Under the pieces are notes generated by a model. That model saw only the letters and a list, made by a program, of their open reading frames with translations. It was not told the origin of the DNA and searched no databases. Position numbers and translations under genes: made by a program. A stretch of DNA of 64,000 nt. Source: Lampris incognitus (lineage: Eukaryota > Chordata > Actinopteri > Lampriformes > Lampridae). Shown piece after piece: positions 44,244-55,085 of this stretch; positions within the stretch are counted from its first letter, which is position 1; each line of letters begins with the position of its first letter. The stretch spans positions 2,293,937 to 2,357,936 of the forward strand of contig NC_079221.1 in the NCBI RefSeq assembly GCF_029633865.1. Reading direction: 5' to 3'.

Positions 44244-44497
44244 ATGTAGCACAAGATACATTACAGCAACACAAACAACCGCTATGCTGCATAACTTGAG
44301 TGGCACAGATCCCTGAACACAACAGCATGAGTGGGGTACAGCGCATAACAGGAACCTGACAAACTCACCTGCTAGAAAAAGATGAGATGCACGTGTAACT
44401 AATAAGGTAGAGAATAACTAACAAGGAAACTCAGTAATCATCACTGGAAGAACAATATTTCTCAGAGTGCACACATTAGTTTTATCAGTCACTGGGG

Positions 44498-45039
44498 CTA
44501 AGTGGTGATGTAATCTAGATAACGCTGGTTGGGGTGACTGACTCTTCCTGAGTGAGTCATCACAGGTGGTCTACCACCTGGATCACTTGAGGTGATCTCT
44601 GGTGTGGCAGTGGACGGTGTGAGTGGTGCGGTGTCAGCGCGGACAGCTTCTCTATCAGGTGTTGCTGAAGCAGGAACTTGTGGCAGGCTGTCCTCAGAGA
44701 TGGCCGGTGGGGGGGTCATCAACTCGGAGAAGGTGTCGCCGATTCCTGATGTAGGTGGTTCCTTGGGTTGTTATTATGTTGCTGTTAGGCTGAGGGGCTG
44801 GGCCCTCTACTCTTGCTAACCTGTCAAAACCACGTGCAGTCTGCACCCTGACGGTTTGACCTGGACTTAATGCAGGGAGGCACCGGGCATTGCGGTCATG
44901 ATATGCTTTCCCCTCATCCTCTTTTTTGTGATAGTGGCTTCACATTAGTGTGGATGGCCGGCTGTAGCATGGCTTTGGTCACTGGTATGAATGTTCTGGT
45001 CCGCCTGGACAGAAGGCGCTGAGTGGGAGAGGGGAGTCC
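44498..45039 (-). pseudogene. Gypsy integrase C-terminal part (3' of nested LINE)
   Basis: The frame ends THSGRVSHPNQRYLDYITT with stop at 44498-44500. Further upstream on the - strand (45039-44960), DGLPSPTQRLLSRRTRTFIP is the typical segment after the integrase core. Frame changes separate the two. Confidence 0.75.
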
Positions 45040-45374
45040 ATCACAGAGCTGTAGCAGCAACATAGCAACAAGACACACAGCAAGTCAGCAACACAGAGAC
45101 CTCCTGCTGCAGTGTGGCTTGCCTTTAGCCTGTATCTGCAGCAGCAATTTCAGCTACCTTGGCTAATCTAGCTTGAGCTGTGTGCTGAAGCCATCTACAC
45201 CACATAGAGGTCTATGCTGCCTGCTGGAGCCTTTATGTGCATTCTTAGGCCTGCACTGTCTGATGAATTCTTTATCACCATTCTGAGGCCTGCGCTGCCG
45301 CTGGAGCCATCTATACCACACTGAGGCCTGTGTAGCTTGATGCTTTCTACTCACTCTACATTGATAAGTGTTGA

Positions 45375-46325
45375 GTGTTATGGACAATGGCATTTCTTCT
45401 GACTTTACTTCTATTACTGACTGTGTGGGACTCGGGGGCAAACAATCGTTCCTGGGTGAGTACAGCTAATAATGTATGCATTCTGCTGGACATAGCTCAC
45501 AGATGCACTTGCTCTTTGGCTGCTGTACAACCTGTGCATCCACCAATTCACTTGGCACAGGACAAGATTTTATTAACTGATTTGCCAAGAGACTTACCTC
45601 GCCTCCAAAGGCTTTTAGCACTGCATAATTACCTCACGTTTCGTGAGAGATCTTGCTTGACTTCAACATACCAAACGTCAGATTCTACATGTACTGTTGC
45701 TAGGCAGAGACTGTTGATTGTTTTACTATTACTTTTATCTGGTAATGTGCAACCTAACCCCGGCCCTGAGTTGCAGTGTATCCAGACTGCATCTGATTTC
45801 AATTCTTTGTCAGGGCTTAAAATTGTTCATCTTAATGTGCGCAGCTTATTATCCAAGATAGACATGGTCAGGATCTGGGCTAAATCAACAGATGCAGATA
45901 TTGTTGTAATTTCTGAAACTTGGTTGACTGAATCCATTGCTGATGAAAATATTAACATGGTTGGATATACTGTTTATCGTATCGACAGGCCAAAGAAAGG
46001 TGGTGGTGTTGCTATTTATGTTAATTCAAAATTTGATGCTTCGTTAGTTCTGTCTGAGTCCATCTGCAAACAACTGGAACTGTTGGCATTAAATGTGGAA
46101 ATTGCTAAGGGCCTTTGTTTAACTGTTGTTGGGTGCTACAGACCTCCATCTGCCTCCAAGGAGACTTTACAATCTTTGAAGCATCTTTTGTCCAGACTGA
46201 ACTATAGTGAACTAGTTTTAGCTGGTGATTTGAATTCGGATTGGCTTGAGCCAGGTTCTGATGATTTTAAATCTTTCTGTGATTCCATTAATCTCACCCA
46301 GTTGGTCAACTTACCCAAACTTTAA
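45375..46325 (+). pseudogene. LINE ORF2 N-terminus: 2A-like motif + endonuclease
   Basis: A 316-codon frame. The N-terminal ~115 residues include a hydrophobic run LLIVLLLLLSGNVQPNPGPE at about 116-135, a 2A-like signature (GxVxxNPGP) known upstream of the endonuclease in several LINE clades. The EEP endonuclease follows: IVHLNVRSLLSKID, DIVVISETWLTE (catalytic Glu), GGGVAIYVN, VVGCYRPPSA, LVLAGDLNSDW (Asp/Asn). The frame breaks at 46325 and resumes in another (SPEKSTLIDLILTN, LSDHRVAAA: final Asp-His) at 46327-46545. Confidence 0.85.
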
Positions 46326-46888
46326 AAGCCCTGAGAAGTCCACTTTGATTGATTTGATCTTGACAAATGTTCCTTATAAATTCTCAGCTCTCGGTGTCTT
46401 TTGCAATGACTTAAGTGACCACCGTGTTGCTGCTGCTATTAGAAACACTAAGGTGCACAAATTAAAGCCTCGCATTATTCATAAAAGGAATCTCAAGCTC
46501 TTTAATGAACAAGTGTATCGTCATGATCTGTTTAATTTTGACTGAAAAAGAATTGGTTTGATCCCTGATGTCGAGATAGCTTGGGCATTCTTTAGGGATG
46601 GTTTCATGCAAATTGTAAATAAACATGCCCCATTAAGAAGATATAGGGTAAAGGGGTCGAGATAACCCCTGGTTCTCCCCAGAGCTTGCAGATACTATTC
46701 ATGTGCGTAATCTGGCTTGGGCAAAGGCAAGGAAATCAGGTTCCTCAGCTGATTGGCTTGTTTTCAGACAACTAAGAAACAAATGCTCTTCTTTTATTAA
46801 GAAAGCCAAATCAGAATACTATTTGTCTGTCACCACTGAGAACCTAAATAATCCTCGAAAATTTTGGAAAGTTATTAATTAACTTTCT

Positions 46889-48641
46889 GTGAGCAAAAGC
46901 TCTCAAGCTCTACCTACCTATGTTTTAAAGGATTCTGTTCCTGTCTATGATAAAATGGAGGTACTCACTTGTTTTAATGAGCATGTTATATCTTCTGGCT
47001 CTGTATTTGACTCGGTATCTGTCTCTGTGAAACCTTGCGCAGACCTCTCAATATATGGTGGTCAGCCTTTCAACTTTGTACCTTTCTCTGTTCAGGAAGT
47101 TTATAATGCCCTTAAGGCTTTAGATCCTAGAAAATCCTCTGGACCTGATCAAACTGAACATTCTTGAAACTGGCAGCTGATTTTGTAGCAGAGCCTCTTG
47201 GATACCTTTTTAATCTTACAGTGGAATATAATGAAATTCCCCTGGTATGGAAATCAGCTTTTGTTCTCCCTCTATTAAAAGGGGGCGATCCAGCGATTTT
47301 AACTAATTATAGACCAATATCGAATCTATCTGTGCTGGCCAAAATTCTTGAAGCTCTTGTGAGGGAGCAAGTAAAGGAGTTTTTACACTCCAATGCCATC
47401 CTATCGAAATATCAATCAGGCTTTAGAAAAAAAAAACATAGTACCATCACAGCTGCAATGAAGATGGTTAACGACATTTCTGTTGCACTTGATAAGAAAC
47501 AACATTGTGCGTCACTTTTTATTGATTTGTCAAAAGCGTTTGACACTGTTGACCACAGTATTTTAAAATGTAGACTCCGTCTTTCAGGATTTTCAGAGCA
47601 AGCAGTTGCTTGGTTCTCAAATTACCTTAGTAACAGAACTCAGTGCACTAAACATGAGGGTGTGTTCTGATTTTGTTACTGTCCACAAAGGTGTGCCGCA
47701 GGGCTCTGTATTAGGTCCCCTTTTATTCATTATTTACATCAATGATTTGGGTCTACATGTGTCAGATGCTAATTTGCATTTTTATGCTGATGATACAGTT
47801 ATTTATTGCTGTGGATCTACTCTTGTTCAGGCCACTGAATCCCTGCAGAAAGCCTTTGTAGCTGTCCAGCACTCATTATTTCAGCTGAAACTTGTTCTAA
47901 ACGCTGATAAGACTAAGCTTATGCTGTTTTCCAATTTTAGGGAGATATCACAAATTATCCCTTCAGTAACCACTTTAGAGTGAAATTAAATAGAGGTGGT
48001 CAGTGTGTACAAATACCTGGGTGTCCTGATTGATGACTCCCTCACTTTCAAGCCACATGTAGAGAACCTTGTGAACAAGCTGAGGCTGAAACTGGGTTTT
48101 TATTTTCGAAATAAAGTTGTGTTTTTCTTTAAATGTAAAAAAGCGAATTGTTGCTGCCACCTTTTTACCTTTGTTGGATTATGGAGATCTTTTGTATATG
48201 AATGCTTCTGCTCAATGTCTCTACGCGTTAGACACTGCCTACCATTCTTCTTTGAGATGTATTACTAATTGCAAATCATTGACACATCACTGTGAGTTGT
48301 ATGCTCGGGTGGGATGGCTTGCTCTGGCCACCCAGAGGCTCAATCATTGGTATACTTTTATATATAAGGCAATCCTCGGTCTACTGCCTTCCTACATCTG
48401 TGACTTAATTGCACTGAGAAGTGCTGGCCCTTACTCCTTTCGTTGCCTTGACTATATGTTGCTTTCTGTTCCATATGCCCGACCTGAACTAGGTAAAAAG
48501 GCTTTTGTTCATTCTGCACCTTTAATCTGGAATATGTTGCAGAACGACTGGAAACTTACAGAGTTAATCTCACTGAGCCATTTTAAATCCAAATTGAGAG
48601 TACTTGAAGCTGATTTCACAACATGTACTTGTTTTTTATAA
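46889..48641 (+). pseudogene. LINE ORF2 reverse transcriptase and C-terminus
   Basis: Pieces: ALDPRKSSGPDQ (46889-47167); LTNYRPISNLSVLAKILEAL, LSKYQSGFRKKKHSTITA, SLFIDLSKAFDTVDH (47164-47670); [20 protein letters not shown] and [10 protein letters not shown] with intact YADD (47606-47983); YKYLGVLIDDSLTFKPHVEN (47996-48090); ARPELGKKAFVHSAPLIWN (to 48641). Four or more frame changes in an otherwise well preserved RT. Confidence 0.87.
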
Positions 48642-48823
48642 TCTGCTTATAATTTCCTTTTTTTCTAATTTTTTTGTCTTTTGTTTGTGTTTTCAAATGT
48701 GTAATTTTGCAACTGTGTGATTTTGTAACTGTGCTGCCTATCTTGGCCAGGTCTCCCTTGAAAAAGAGGTTTGTAATCTCAACGGGATCCTCCTGGTTAA
48801 ATAAAGGTTAAATAAAATCACAG

Positions 48824-49727
48824 GGAATGTGCGAGCATGGAGGAGAGCAGCTTGGATGTCCGTGCCATCATGGTAGCACTTTTCCAGCAGGTGCTTAGCG
48901 GATTGTACAGCACGCTCAGCAAGGCCATTTGATTGTGGGAAATGAGGACTACTCCGCATGTGTCTGAAGTCTCACATCTGTGCAAAGTCTGAGAAGTCCT
49001 TACCAGTGAATTGGGTCCCATTGTCAGTCATGAGTTTATGAGGAACACCATGTGTTGCAAAGTGTCGCTTCAGCTTTGCGATGACTGTGGTGCTTTTCAC
49101 ATCAGGGAGGTAGTCCAGCTCCAACCAGCCCGAGTAAGAGTCCACAACCACTAAATGCATTTTGGCATGCCATTCGAATATATCTGCTGCAGTGAATGAC
49201 CATGGAAGGTCTGAGATTTCATGAAGGTGCAGTGGTTCCTTTGTGTGGTGAGGTGTGAGAGCATTGCAGGCCGCACAGCGAGACACCTCCCTCTCAATGT
49301 CTGTGTATATTGAGGGCCAGTACATGGTCTCCCGAGCTCTGTGTTTGGTGGCGTCGATACCGGGATGGCCTTGGTGCAGCTGTCCAACATAGAACTTTTG
49401 CAGTGCAGCGGGTATTATTAGTCTTTGTCCACGGAGCAGAAGTCCATCTTTGACAGTCAACTCTTCCTTCATTGAAAAGAAGAGATGCAGAACGTGGGGT
49501 AATTCTCTTGAGGTGTTAGGCCAGCCGTGCAGGATAATGTCAGAGAGCTGTTGACACATTACATCCCTCTCCACAGCATTTCTTAGTTCATCTGTGCGAC
49601 GTGAGGAGAGCACTTGGACTGTCAGGACGTCCAACCGGTCATCAGTAAGTGCAGGCTCAGTCATCGGTAGGTGTGCATGTGATAAAGTATCGGCAACAAA
49701 ACATTCCTTACTGCATTTATAAATCAC
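48824..49727 (-). pseudogene. Gypsy integrase (zinc finger + catalytic core)
   Basis: The frame 49727-48972 holds the tail of RNase H (VADTLSHA), the HHCC zinc finger (HQGHPG, KHRAR..., CAAC) and the core with Asp (AADIFEW) and Asp (TDNGTQF). The third acidic residue is in the next frame (SNGLAERAV, about 48920). The nested LINE interrupts at 48817-48823. Confidence 0.85.
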
Positions 49728-49745
49728 ATCCAGGTTGTAGCGATG

Positions 49746-50237
49746 TCATTTCAACATCATGCCCTGTATGCAAGGTGACGCTGTGTGAAGCGGTTTCCTA
49801 AGAATTGTTATTAAAGGCTGGTGGTCGGTTTCAACTGTGACCAGACATCCATAGATGAAATCATGGAACTTCTTGGTTGCAAAGACGAGAGCCAACGTTT
49901 TCAATCTGTGCATACATTGACTCAGTGGGTGTGAGGGCACGTGATGCAAATGCCACAGGCCTCCCTTGCTGGAGACACCACACCCAGACCATGTTATGAC
50001 CACTGGCTTCGATATGTCAAAGAACTGTAGAACTGGTGGGTTTATCACGGCTTGTTTCAGTTTGTTGAATGCCGCGTCATGGGCTTCATGCCAAGTCCAC
50101 TCCACATCTTGGTGTATCAGTTGTCTCAGGGGACCAGTAACCTCACTGTATTGAGGGATATACTTTGACAGATAGTTTGTCATACCTAAGAACTGCTGCA
50201 GGGCTTTTTTTTGCCCTGCGGTTTTGACATGTCGCAA
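49746..50237 (-). pseudogene. Gypsy RNase H region
   Basis: LQQFLGMTNYLSKYIPQYSE, FNKLKQAVINPPVL, then a disturbed first RNase H Asp block (KPVVITWSGCG) and VETDHQPLITIL. Ends at a stop near 49746. Confidence 0.8.
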
Positions 50238-50820
50238 ACTGCTTTAATTTTTTCAGGGTCTGGCTTGACACCATCAGCGGTTAGCAGGTGGCCAACATAG
50301 TGGACACAGCGGACTCTGAATTTGCATTTGTCGGGGTTGAGCTTCAAGTTGATGGCCCGAATTCTGTTCAGTACCTGTCTCAGACTATCATCATGTTCTT
50401 GCATTGTACGTCCCCAGACTAAAATATTGTCTACTACAATCTCACAGGGTTGTCCAGCAAACAGTTGCTCCATCACATTTTGGAACACCTCGCTGCCTGT
50501 GCAGATGCCACATGGCATTCTCAGGAACCTATAGCTGCCATAGGATGACATGAAAGTTGTAAGCTTTGAGGAAGCTTCATCAAGATGGATCTGCCAAAAA
50601 CCGCATTTGGCATCCAGAATACTGAAAACTTAGCATCAGGCATGTCTGCAATGATTTGTTTGATAGATTTCAGGGGGTGACGTGGTCTGAGAAGGGCTTT
50701 GTTCAGGTGCACTGGGTCGATGCAAATTCTCACAGTTCCAATTTTTTTCTTGGCTGCAACCATGGCGGACACCCATTCTGTGGCTTCATTTTCTGGCACT
50801 ATGACACCAAGTGCAGTCAT
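50186..50820 (-). pseudogene. Gypsy reverse transcriptase
   Basis: Two overlapping frames (50820-50521, 50551-50186). Landmarks: GTVRICIDPVHLNKAL, FLRMPCGICTGSEVFQ and the active-site box VVDNILVWG, where the second catalytic Asp is Asn. The nearby NPDKCKFRV and VGHLLTADGVKPDPEKI are typical of Gypsy RT. Confidence 0.85.
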
Positions 50821-51906
50821 TCAATCAAGCTCTGCCTTAACCTTTTCTTTCATGGCTTTTGAAACCTTGCGAGGTACACACACTGTAGAAGCAATAGTAT
50901 CGTCTAGCCTCATGTGATATATGACTGGCAATTTACCTACAGTGTTGCTATCAAACAGGTCTTTGTATTCCCATACCTCTGGTGCTTCTTGTTGTAGGGT
51001 GTGGATGTCAGGTCCAAGGTGTATGAATCCCATGGCAACACTGTCTTGTAGTCCTAGCAATGGTCTCACATCCCTATTGACCACGTGAAATTTGAACTGC
51101 CCCTGTAGACAGTGTAGTATTGCTGTGCCATCTGTGTTAATTGTCTCACTCCGATAGGCCACAAGATTGACTCTTTCATCTGCATTCACATGGATTGTGC
51201 AGTCAACTGCATGCAACATGCATTTGGACATCACATTGCATTTGGCACCAGTGTCCACTTTTACCTTCAGTTGCCCCTTTCCACTTTTAAGTTTCAGCGT
51301 TGCGAAGATTTCTCCTTTCTGAGTGGGTGAATCAACTGGGTCACAATAGAAAGTATCATCCAAAGCACTGTCTGGTTTTGTGGTCAGTTCATTCACTCTA
51401 TCTGGCTGTCTTTTTCTGTATTGACCGGGAGCTTTGGCGCCAACTATGGGCCATGCTGGTGTGGATCTGCAGCATTTAGCAAAATGACTGAGTTTGCCAC
51501 AATTCTTGCATTGTTTATTGAATGCATAACATTTACTACGGTCAGGAGCGTGTTGTCCAGTACAGTTGACACAGCGAGTTTTCTGAATAGTGCACACATC
51601 CACCTCTTTCTTTAACCCCTTGGAGCTCCTTTCTGACTGTTCATGGGGCATACAGGTACTTATCGCTAATTCCTGGCTGGGGTTCTTTTCATGGAGTAGC
51701 TGCTTGCGGACAGAGTCACTTTCTATGCCACACACCACGCGACCCCTTATCAAGTCGCTGCGGAGCGCGGCCAAAATCACATGTCTTAGCCAGCATTTCC
51801 AAAGTGGAGACGTGAGCTTGAACTGACTCACCAGGCTTTTGACTAGCGGCGCTGAAAGCATGCCTGTCCGTAATGATGCTTTTTGCAGGCAAGCACAATT
51901 CAGCAA
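50821..51906 (-). pseudogene. Gypsy gag C-terminus and protease
   Basis: 361 codons. The nucleocapsid region has CVNCTGQHAPDRSKC and a CCHC knuckle CKNCGKLSHFAKCC. The protease active site is VDTGAKCNVM. The 3' end reads into the pol linker (RKVSKAMKEKVKAELD), then a stop before the RT frame (50820). Confidence 0.85.
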
Positions 51907-51980
51907 ACTTTCCCAATAGAACCTCTGGATCTTCGTGACTTTCTCCGTCTTCGTAAATGGACGTTTCTGATTTTTTCCAA

Positions 51981-52490
51981 CAGCCTCAGGAGCGGCCAGG
52001 TTTAGGAGCGGCCAGGTTCAGGACCGGCCAGGTTCAGGAGCGGCCAGGTTCAGGAGCGGCCAGGTTCAGGACCGGCCAGGTTTAGGAGCGTCCAGGTTCA
52101 GGACCGGCTAGGTTTAGGACCGGCCAGGTTCAGGAGCGGCCAGTTTCAGGACCGGCCAGTTTCAGGACCGGCCAGGTTCAGGAGCGGCCAGGTTCAGGAG
52201 CGGCCAGGTTTAGGACCGGCCAGGTTTAGGAGCGTCCAGGTTCAGGACCGGCCAGGTTTAGGACCGGCCAGTTTCAGGACCGGCCAGGTTCAGGACCGGC
52301 CAGGTTCAGGAGCGTCCAGGTTCAGGACCGGCCAGGTTCAGGAGCGGCCAGTTTCAGGACCGGCCAGGTTCAGGAGCGGCCAGGTTCAGGACCGGCCAGG
52401 TTCAGGAGCGGCCAGGTTCAGGACCGGTCAGGTTTAGGAGCGTCCAGGTTCAGGACCGGCCAGATTCAGGAGCGGCCAGGTTCAGGAACG
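51981..52490. repeat. 16-bp GC-rich minisatellite inside gag
   Basis: About 32 units of caggttcaggagcggc / caggttcaggaccggc with agcgtc and tttagg variants. It splits the gag region of the Gypsy element. As 16 is not a multiple of 3, the expansion destroys the gag frame. Confidence 0.95.
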
Positions 52491-52628
52491 CGTAGGCTTG
52501 CACTTTCTTGGATTTATCCGGCAGCCCGCGTTGCAATAAATTCTCCATTCCTTGTCAAATGTCCATCAGTTATCTGCGATACTGTCATCGAAAAATAAGG
52601 GGTCGATGCGACGAAGCCCTTGAGCCAT
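52490..52628 (-). pseudogene. Gypsy gag N-terminus (stop-containing)
   Basis: On the - strand ATG at 52628-52626 starts MAQGLRRIDPLFFDDSIADN followed directly by TGA. The frame continues (WTFDKEWRIYCNAGC) into the minisatellite. Confidence 0.65.
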
Positions 52629-52630
52629 TA

Positions 52631-52646
52631 TCCCACTTCTGACACC
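52631..52646 (-). promoter_or_regulatory. primer-binding site (tRNA 3' end)
   Basis: On the - strand TGGTGTCAGAAGTGGG follows the 5' LTR after one base. TGG pairs with the CCA tail, and the rest is the type used by many fish Gypsy elements. Confidence 0.8.
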
Positions 52647-52647
52647 A

Positions 52648-52803
52648 TGTAACGTGCCTATAGACGCCACACTAGACCGGTTAAGTTGTACACACTTCAA
52701 CTGCCTCAATCACCCCTCCACGCTACGTTACCACTGAGGTCGCCGCTTGTGTACGTCATAAGTACTCGCCTGTAATTTAAAGTGACCACACCATAACTCT
52801 ACA
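52648..52803 (-). repeat. 5' LTR of Gypsy-like element
   Basis: 156 bp, the same length as the partner LTR at 44073-44228. Confidence 0.92.
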
Positions 52804-52879
52804 GGTGGTGTGTGCTATTGACAATGGCATATTTCTCGCGATGCCTGCAAGATTTACCAGGGATAAATGTCAACGACAC

Positions 52880-52940
52880 GCACTGCTCCTAGCTATATAG
52901 CTAGGATGGGTTAAACGCAGAGAGTGAATTTCATTGTATT
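52880..52940 (+). mobile_element. SINE 3' tail fragment
   Basis: ctgctcctagctatatagct ... gggttaaacgcagagagtga ... tttcattgta matches the tail of the SINE variant at 55086-55366. Confidence 0.6.
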
Positions 52941-53131
52941 GTAGCGAATTCAGGGGGGGGGGCAACTACAGGAACTGCCGCGGCCGGGACGCGAACCCGT
53001 GTCTCCCACTCCGCACGCGACAACGTTAACCAGTCGAGCGGTCAGCGCTGTCTGCCGCGGTGCGGGCGATACGGGTTCGCGTCCCGGCCGCGGCAGTTCC
53101 TGTGGTTGCCCCCCCCCCCCGAATTCGCTAC
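52941..53131. mobile_element. tRNA-like sequence as a 191-bp inverted repeat
   Basis: The ends are gtagcgaattc and gaattcgctac with poly-G/poly-C inside. Both arms contain gggttcgcgtcccgg (B-box-like) and ctgccgcggccgggacgcg. The left arm, read on -, also has gtcgactggttaacgttgtc (A-box-like). Two SINE-like copies placed head to head explain the palindrome. Confidence 0.7.
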
Positions 53132-53189
53132 ATTGGTGCCTGGAAGAGAGAGAGGGGGGGGTAGCGTAACGTGCATGGATAAGTAGATA

Positions 53190-53320
53190 CGTTGGTCCCC
53201 GGCTAACGGGTCGGACCCTTTAGTCGACTGGTTAATGTTGTTGCTTGTGATGTGGGAAACGCAGGTTCGCGTCCCGTCTGTGGCGGTGCTCCCGAGTGCC
53301 CCCCCCCCCGAATTCGCTAC
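53190..53320 (+). mobile_element. second copy of the tRNA-like element
   Basis: gtcgactggttaatgttgtt ... caggttcgcgtcccgtctgt ... ccccccgaattcgctac in direct orientation. Same tail as the palindromic copy 60 bases upstream. Confidence 0.7.
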
Positions 53321-54734
53321 AGTATGCTTGCAGTTGTTCAGGAAGAACTTGGCATGTAGATTTGTATTTGTCTTACCTCCCTTCTGTAATGTTCTTATTG
53401 TGTAAGAAATTAGACTGTATTCAGTCTGTAACTCGCTAGCCTCGCTAGCGCTTTATTTCCTGTCATCGCGGCCTTTCTCTTCTTCTCTCTCCATTACCCA
53501 GGTGTACTATAGCTCACAAACCACAGCGACAACTACAGGTCGATAATATATATAGCCGAGCTATAGACATATCATTACACCTTTCTCCTCCTCTCCCCTC
53601 GTTCTCCTTTTCGTTGCTTTTGTGTGTGTGTGACCGTTATGATCATTTTCACTGGAGTGGCAGTGCAGAGAATCATTTCATACAGTCCAGAACAACAAGG
53701 TCAAGCAGCAGCTCACCCATTATGAGGTTCGTTCAGACAGGAAATTAGTTTAATGATCTGATAACCACATTGACTCCGAGTAACGAAGGAATAATTTCTA
53801 TTTAAAATTATTACTATGCTGTTTCTTCAGTGACATTACAAGCATGTTTTCACACTTTTCGACCGCAAGACCACTGTAATGCTGTTACAGATCCAAAATC
53901 TTTACAAAACTAGAAGGGTACACTCAGCAGAAACTAGAGGGGTACACTCAGTAGAAACTAGAGGGGTACACTCAGTAGAAACTAGAGGGGTACACTCAGT
54001 AGAAACTAGAGGGGTACACTCAGCAGAAACTAGAGGGGTACACTCAGTAGAAACTAGAGGGGTACACTCAGTAGAGTGCAGAGGTCCACCAGGCGTATCT
54101 CCCCTTCTCCGGTGTTCCAATTTGGTGACAAATAACCTGAAAAACCTGTTTTTCCTGCCATTATAAGATTTTTGCACACCACCCAAGTCGTTTGAATGGG
54201 AAATATGGGGGGGGGGGCGGAGTTGTTAATATGCAGAGCTCAAGCTAAAAAAATCTACATAATAAAAACATTTTGCCTGTCAGTCTGTGGATGCGCAGTT
54301 ACACACCTGATTCGATTTGTCAACCAATAGTCTTTGCTAAGGACCTTAATTTGTAGATTCAGGTGTGTAACTGCTTGGTGGGAACAAAGACCTGCACCCA
54401 CACTGGCCCTTTCTGGACCATGTTGCCCATCCCTCACGGGTTAAAGGTTTTAAACAAAATTACTGTAAATCCTTAATTACATCAAGCTTGTGGACTGAGC
54501 ACACATTCGATGAAACGGAATCAAATAATCTATTGTTGCTCGAGACGTCCATTTTCAATGTTTTGAAAAGCTCTCTCCGTGTTACAAAGTGATTGGCTGC
54601 ATCTCCAGTTTGTTTCACTACAGGGGAGGATGGGGGGAGGCATCATTTCCGGTAAAGTGTGTCCTAGATTTCTAAACATTTGTGGGGAAAATATGTAATT
54701 TAATATATGTAAAATATACAAATACATATAACAG
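53321..54734. other. intergenic, low information
   Basis: No exon seen. It contains the 24-bp minisatellite (53907-54076) and a short hairpin (gcagttacacacctga at about 54296 paired with tcaggtgtgtaactgc at about 54359). Confidence 0.5.
53907..54076. repeat. 24-bp minisatellite, ~7 copies
   Basis: Unit gaaactagaggggtacactc plus agta/agca, near-identical copies, giving spurious frames on both strands because 24 is a multiple of 3. Confidence 0.95.
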
Positions 54735-54870
54735 GTCCTGTGATGGCCCGGCGGCCTGTCCAGGGTGTCTCCCCGCCTGCCGTCCAGTGTCTGCTGGGAT
54801 AGGCTCCGGCATCCCCGCCACCCTGAGAGCAGGACAAGCAGTTTGGATAATGGATGGATGGATAGGGAAA
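54735..54870 (+). mobile_element. SINE, 3' half only
   Basis: tcctgtgatggcccggcggc ... tgtctgctgggataggctcc ... tttggataatggatggatgg. Same tail type as the copies at 8600, 16450, 31467 and 59163; head absent. Confidence 0.8.
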
Positions 54871-55085
54871 GGCTTGTTAGCCGTTTTGGCAACTATCTTG
54901 CATTTAGAAGTCCCCAGACATTGGTAGGTGGAGCTCTCCGGTTGTCTGGTTCGGTCATTATGCAACTGGACTGCTTATAAGGTTGGTTGGATACCTGCAG
55001 TCAGTTGAGACTGACGAAGTCACTTGGATGAGTGATGAAACGTTTCTCAAAGAAAGTTAAATCAGTTCATCTGGACACATTTATT

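Larger units (their letters stand above)
45047..48816 (+). mobile_element. CR1/Rex-like LINE nested in Gypsy integrase, 7-bp TSD
   Basis: The element lies between atcacag (45040-45046) and atcacag (48817-48823). Joining the flanks restores the integrase reading (HARTFP-CDGLPSP). It has an untranslated head, endonuclease, RT and a 3' end ggttaaataaaggttaaata. Orientation is opposite to the Gypsy host. The 3.77-kb length suggests it is near full length. Confidence 0.88.
44073..52803 (-). mobile_element. Gypsy-like LTR retrotransposon with a nested LINE
   Basis: Two 156-bp LTRs (44073-44228, 52648-52803) have TGT...ACA ends and about ten differences by eye. On the - strand a primer-binding site starts one base after the 5' LTR, and a purine-rich tract adjoins the 3' LTR. 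Gag, protease, RT, RNase H and integrase follow in Gypsy order, with frameshifts. After removing the nested LINE (45047-48823, one TSD copy included) the element is about 4.95 kb. Flanks are gttgg (left) and ggtgg (right), possibly a degraded 5-bp duplication. Not active. Confidence 0.9.

Noticed and set aside
45375..46325. A 316-codon frame as a host gene
   Set aside because: Endonuclease motifs, frameshifts into RT and exact TSDs show it is a LINE.
52980..53110. Bidirectional terminator or attachment site
   Set aside because: B-box-like sequence in both arms and a nearby third copy make a tRNA-derived repeat more likely.
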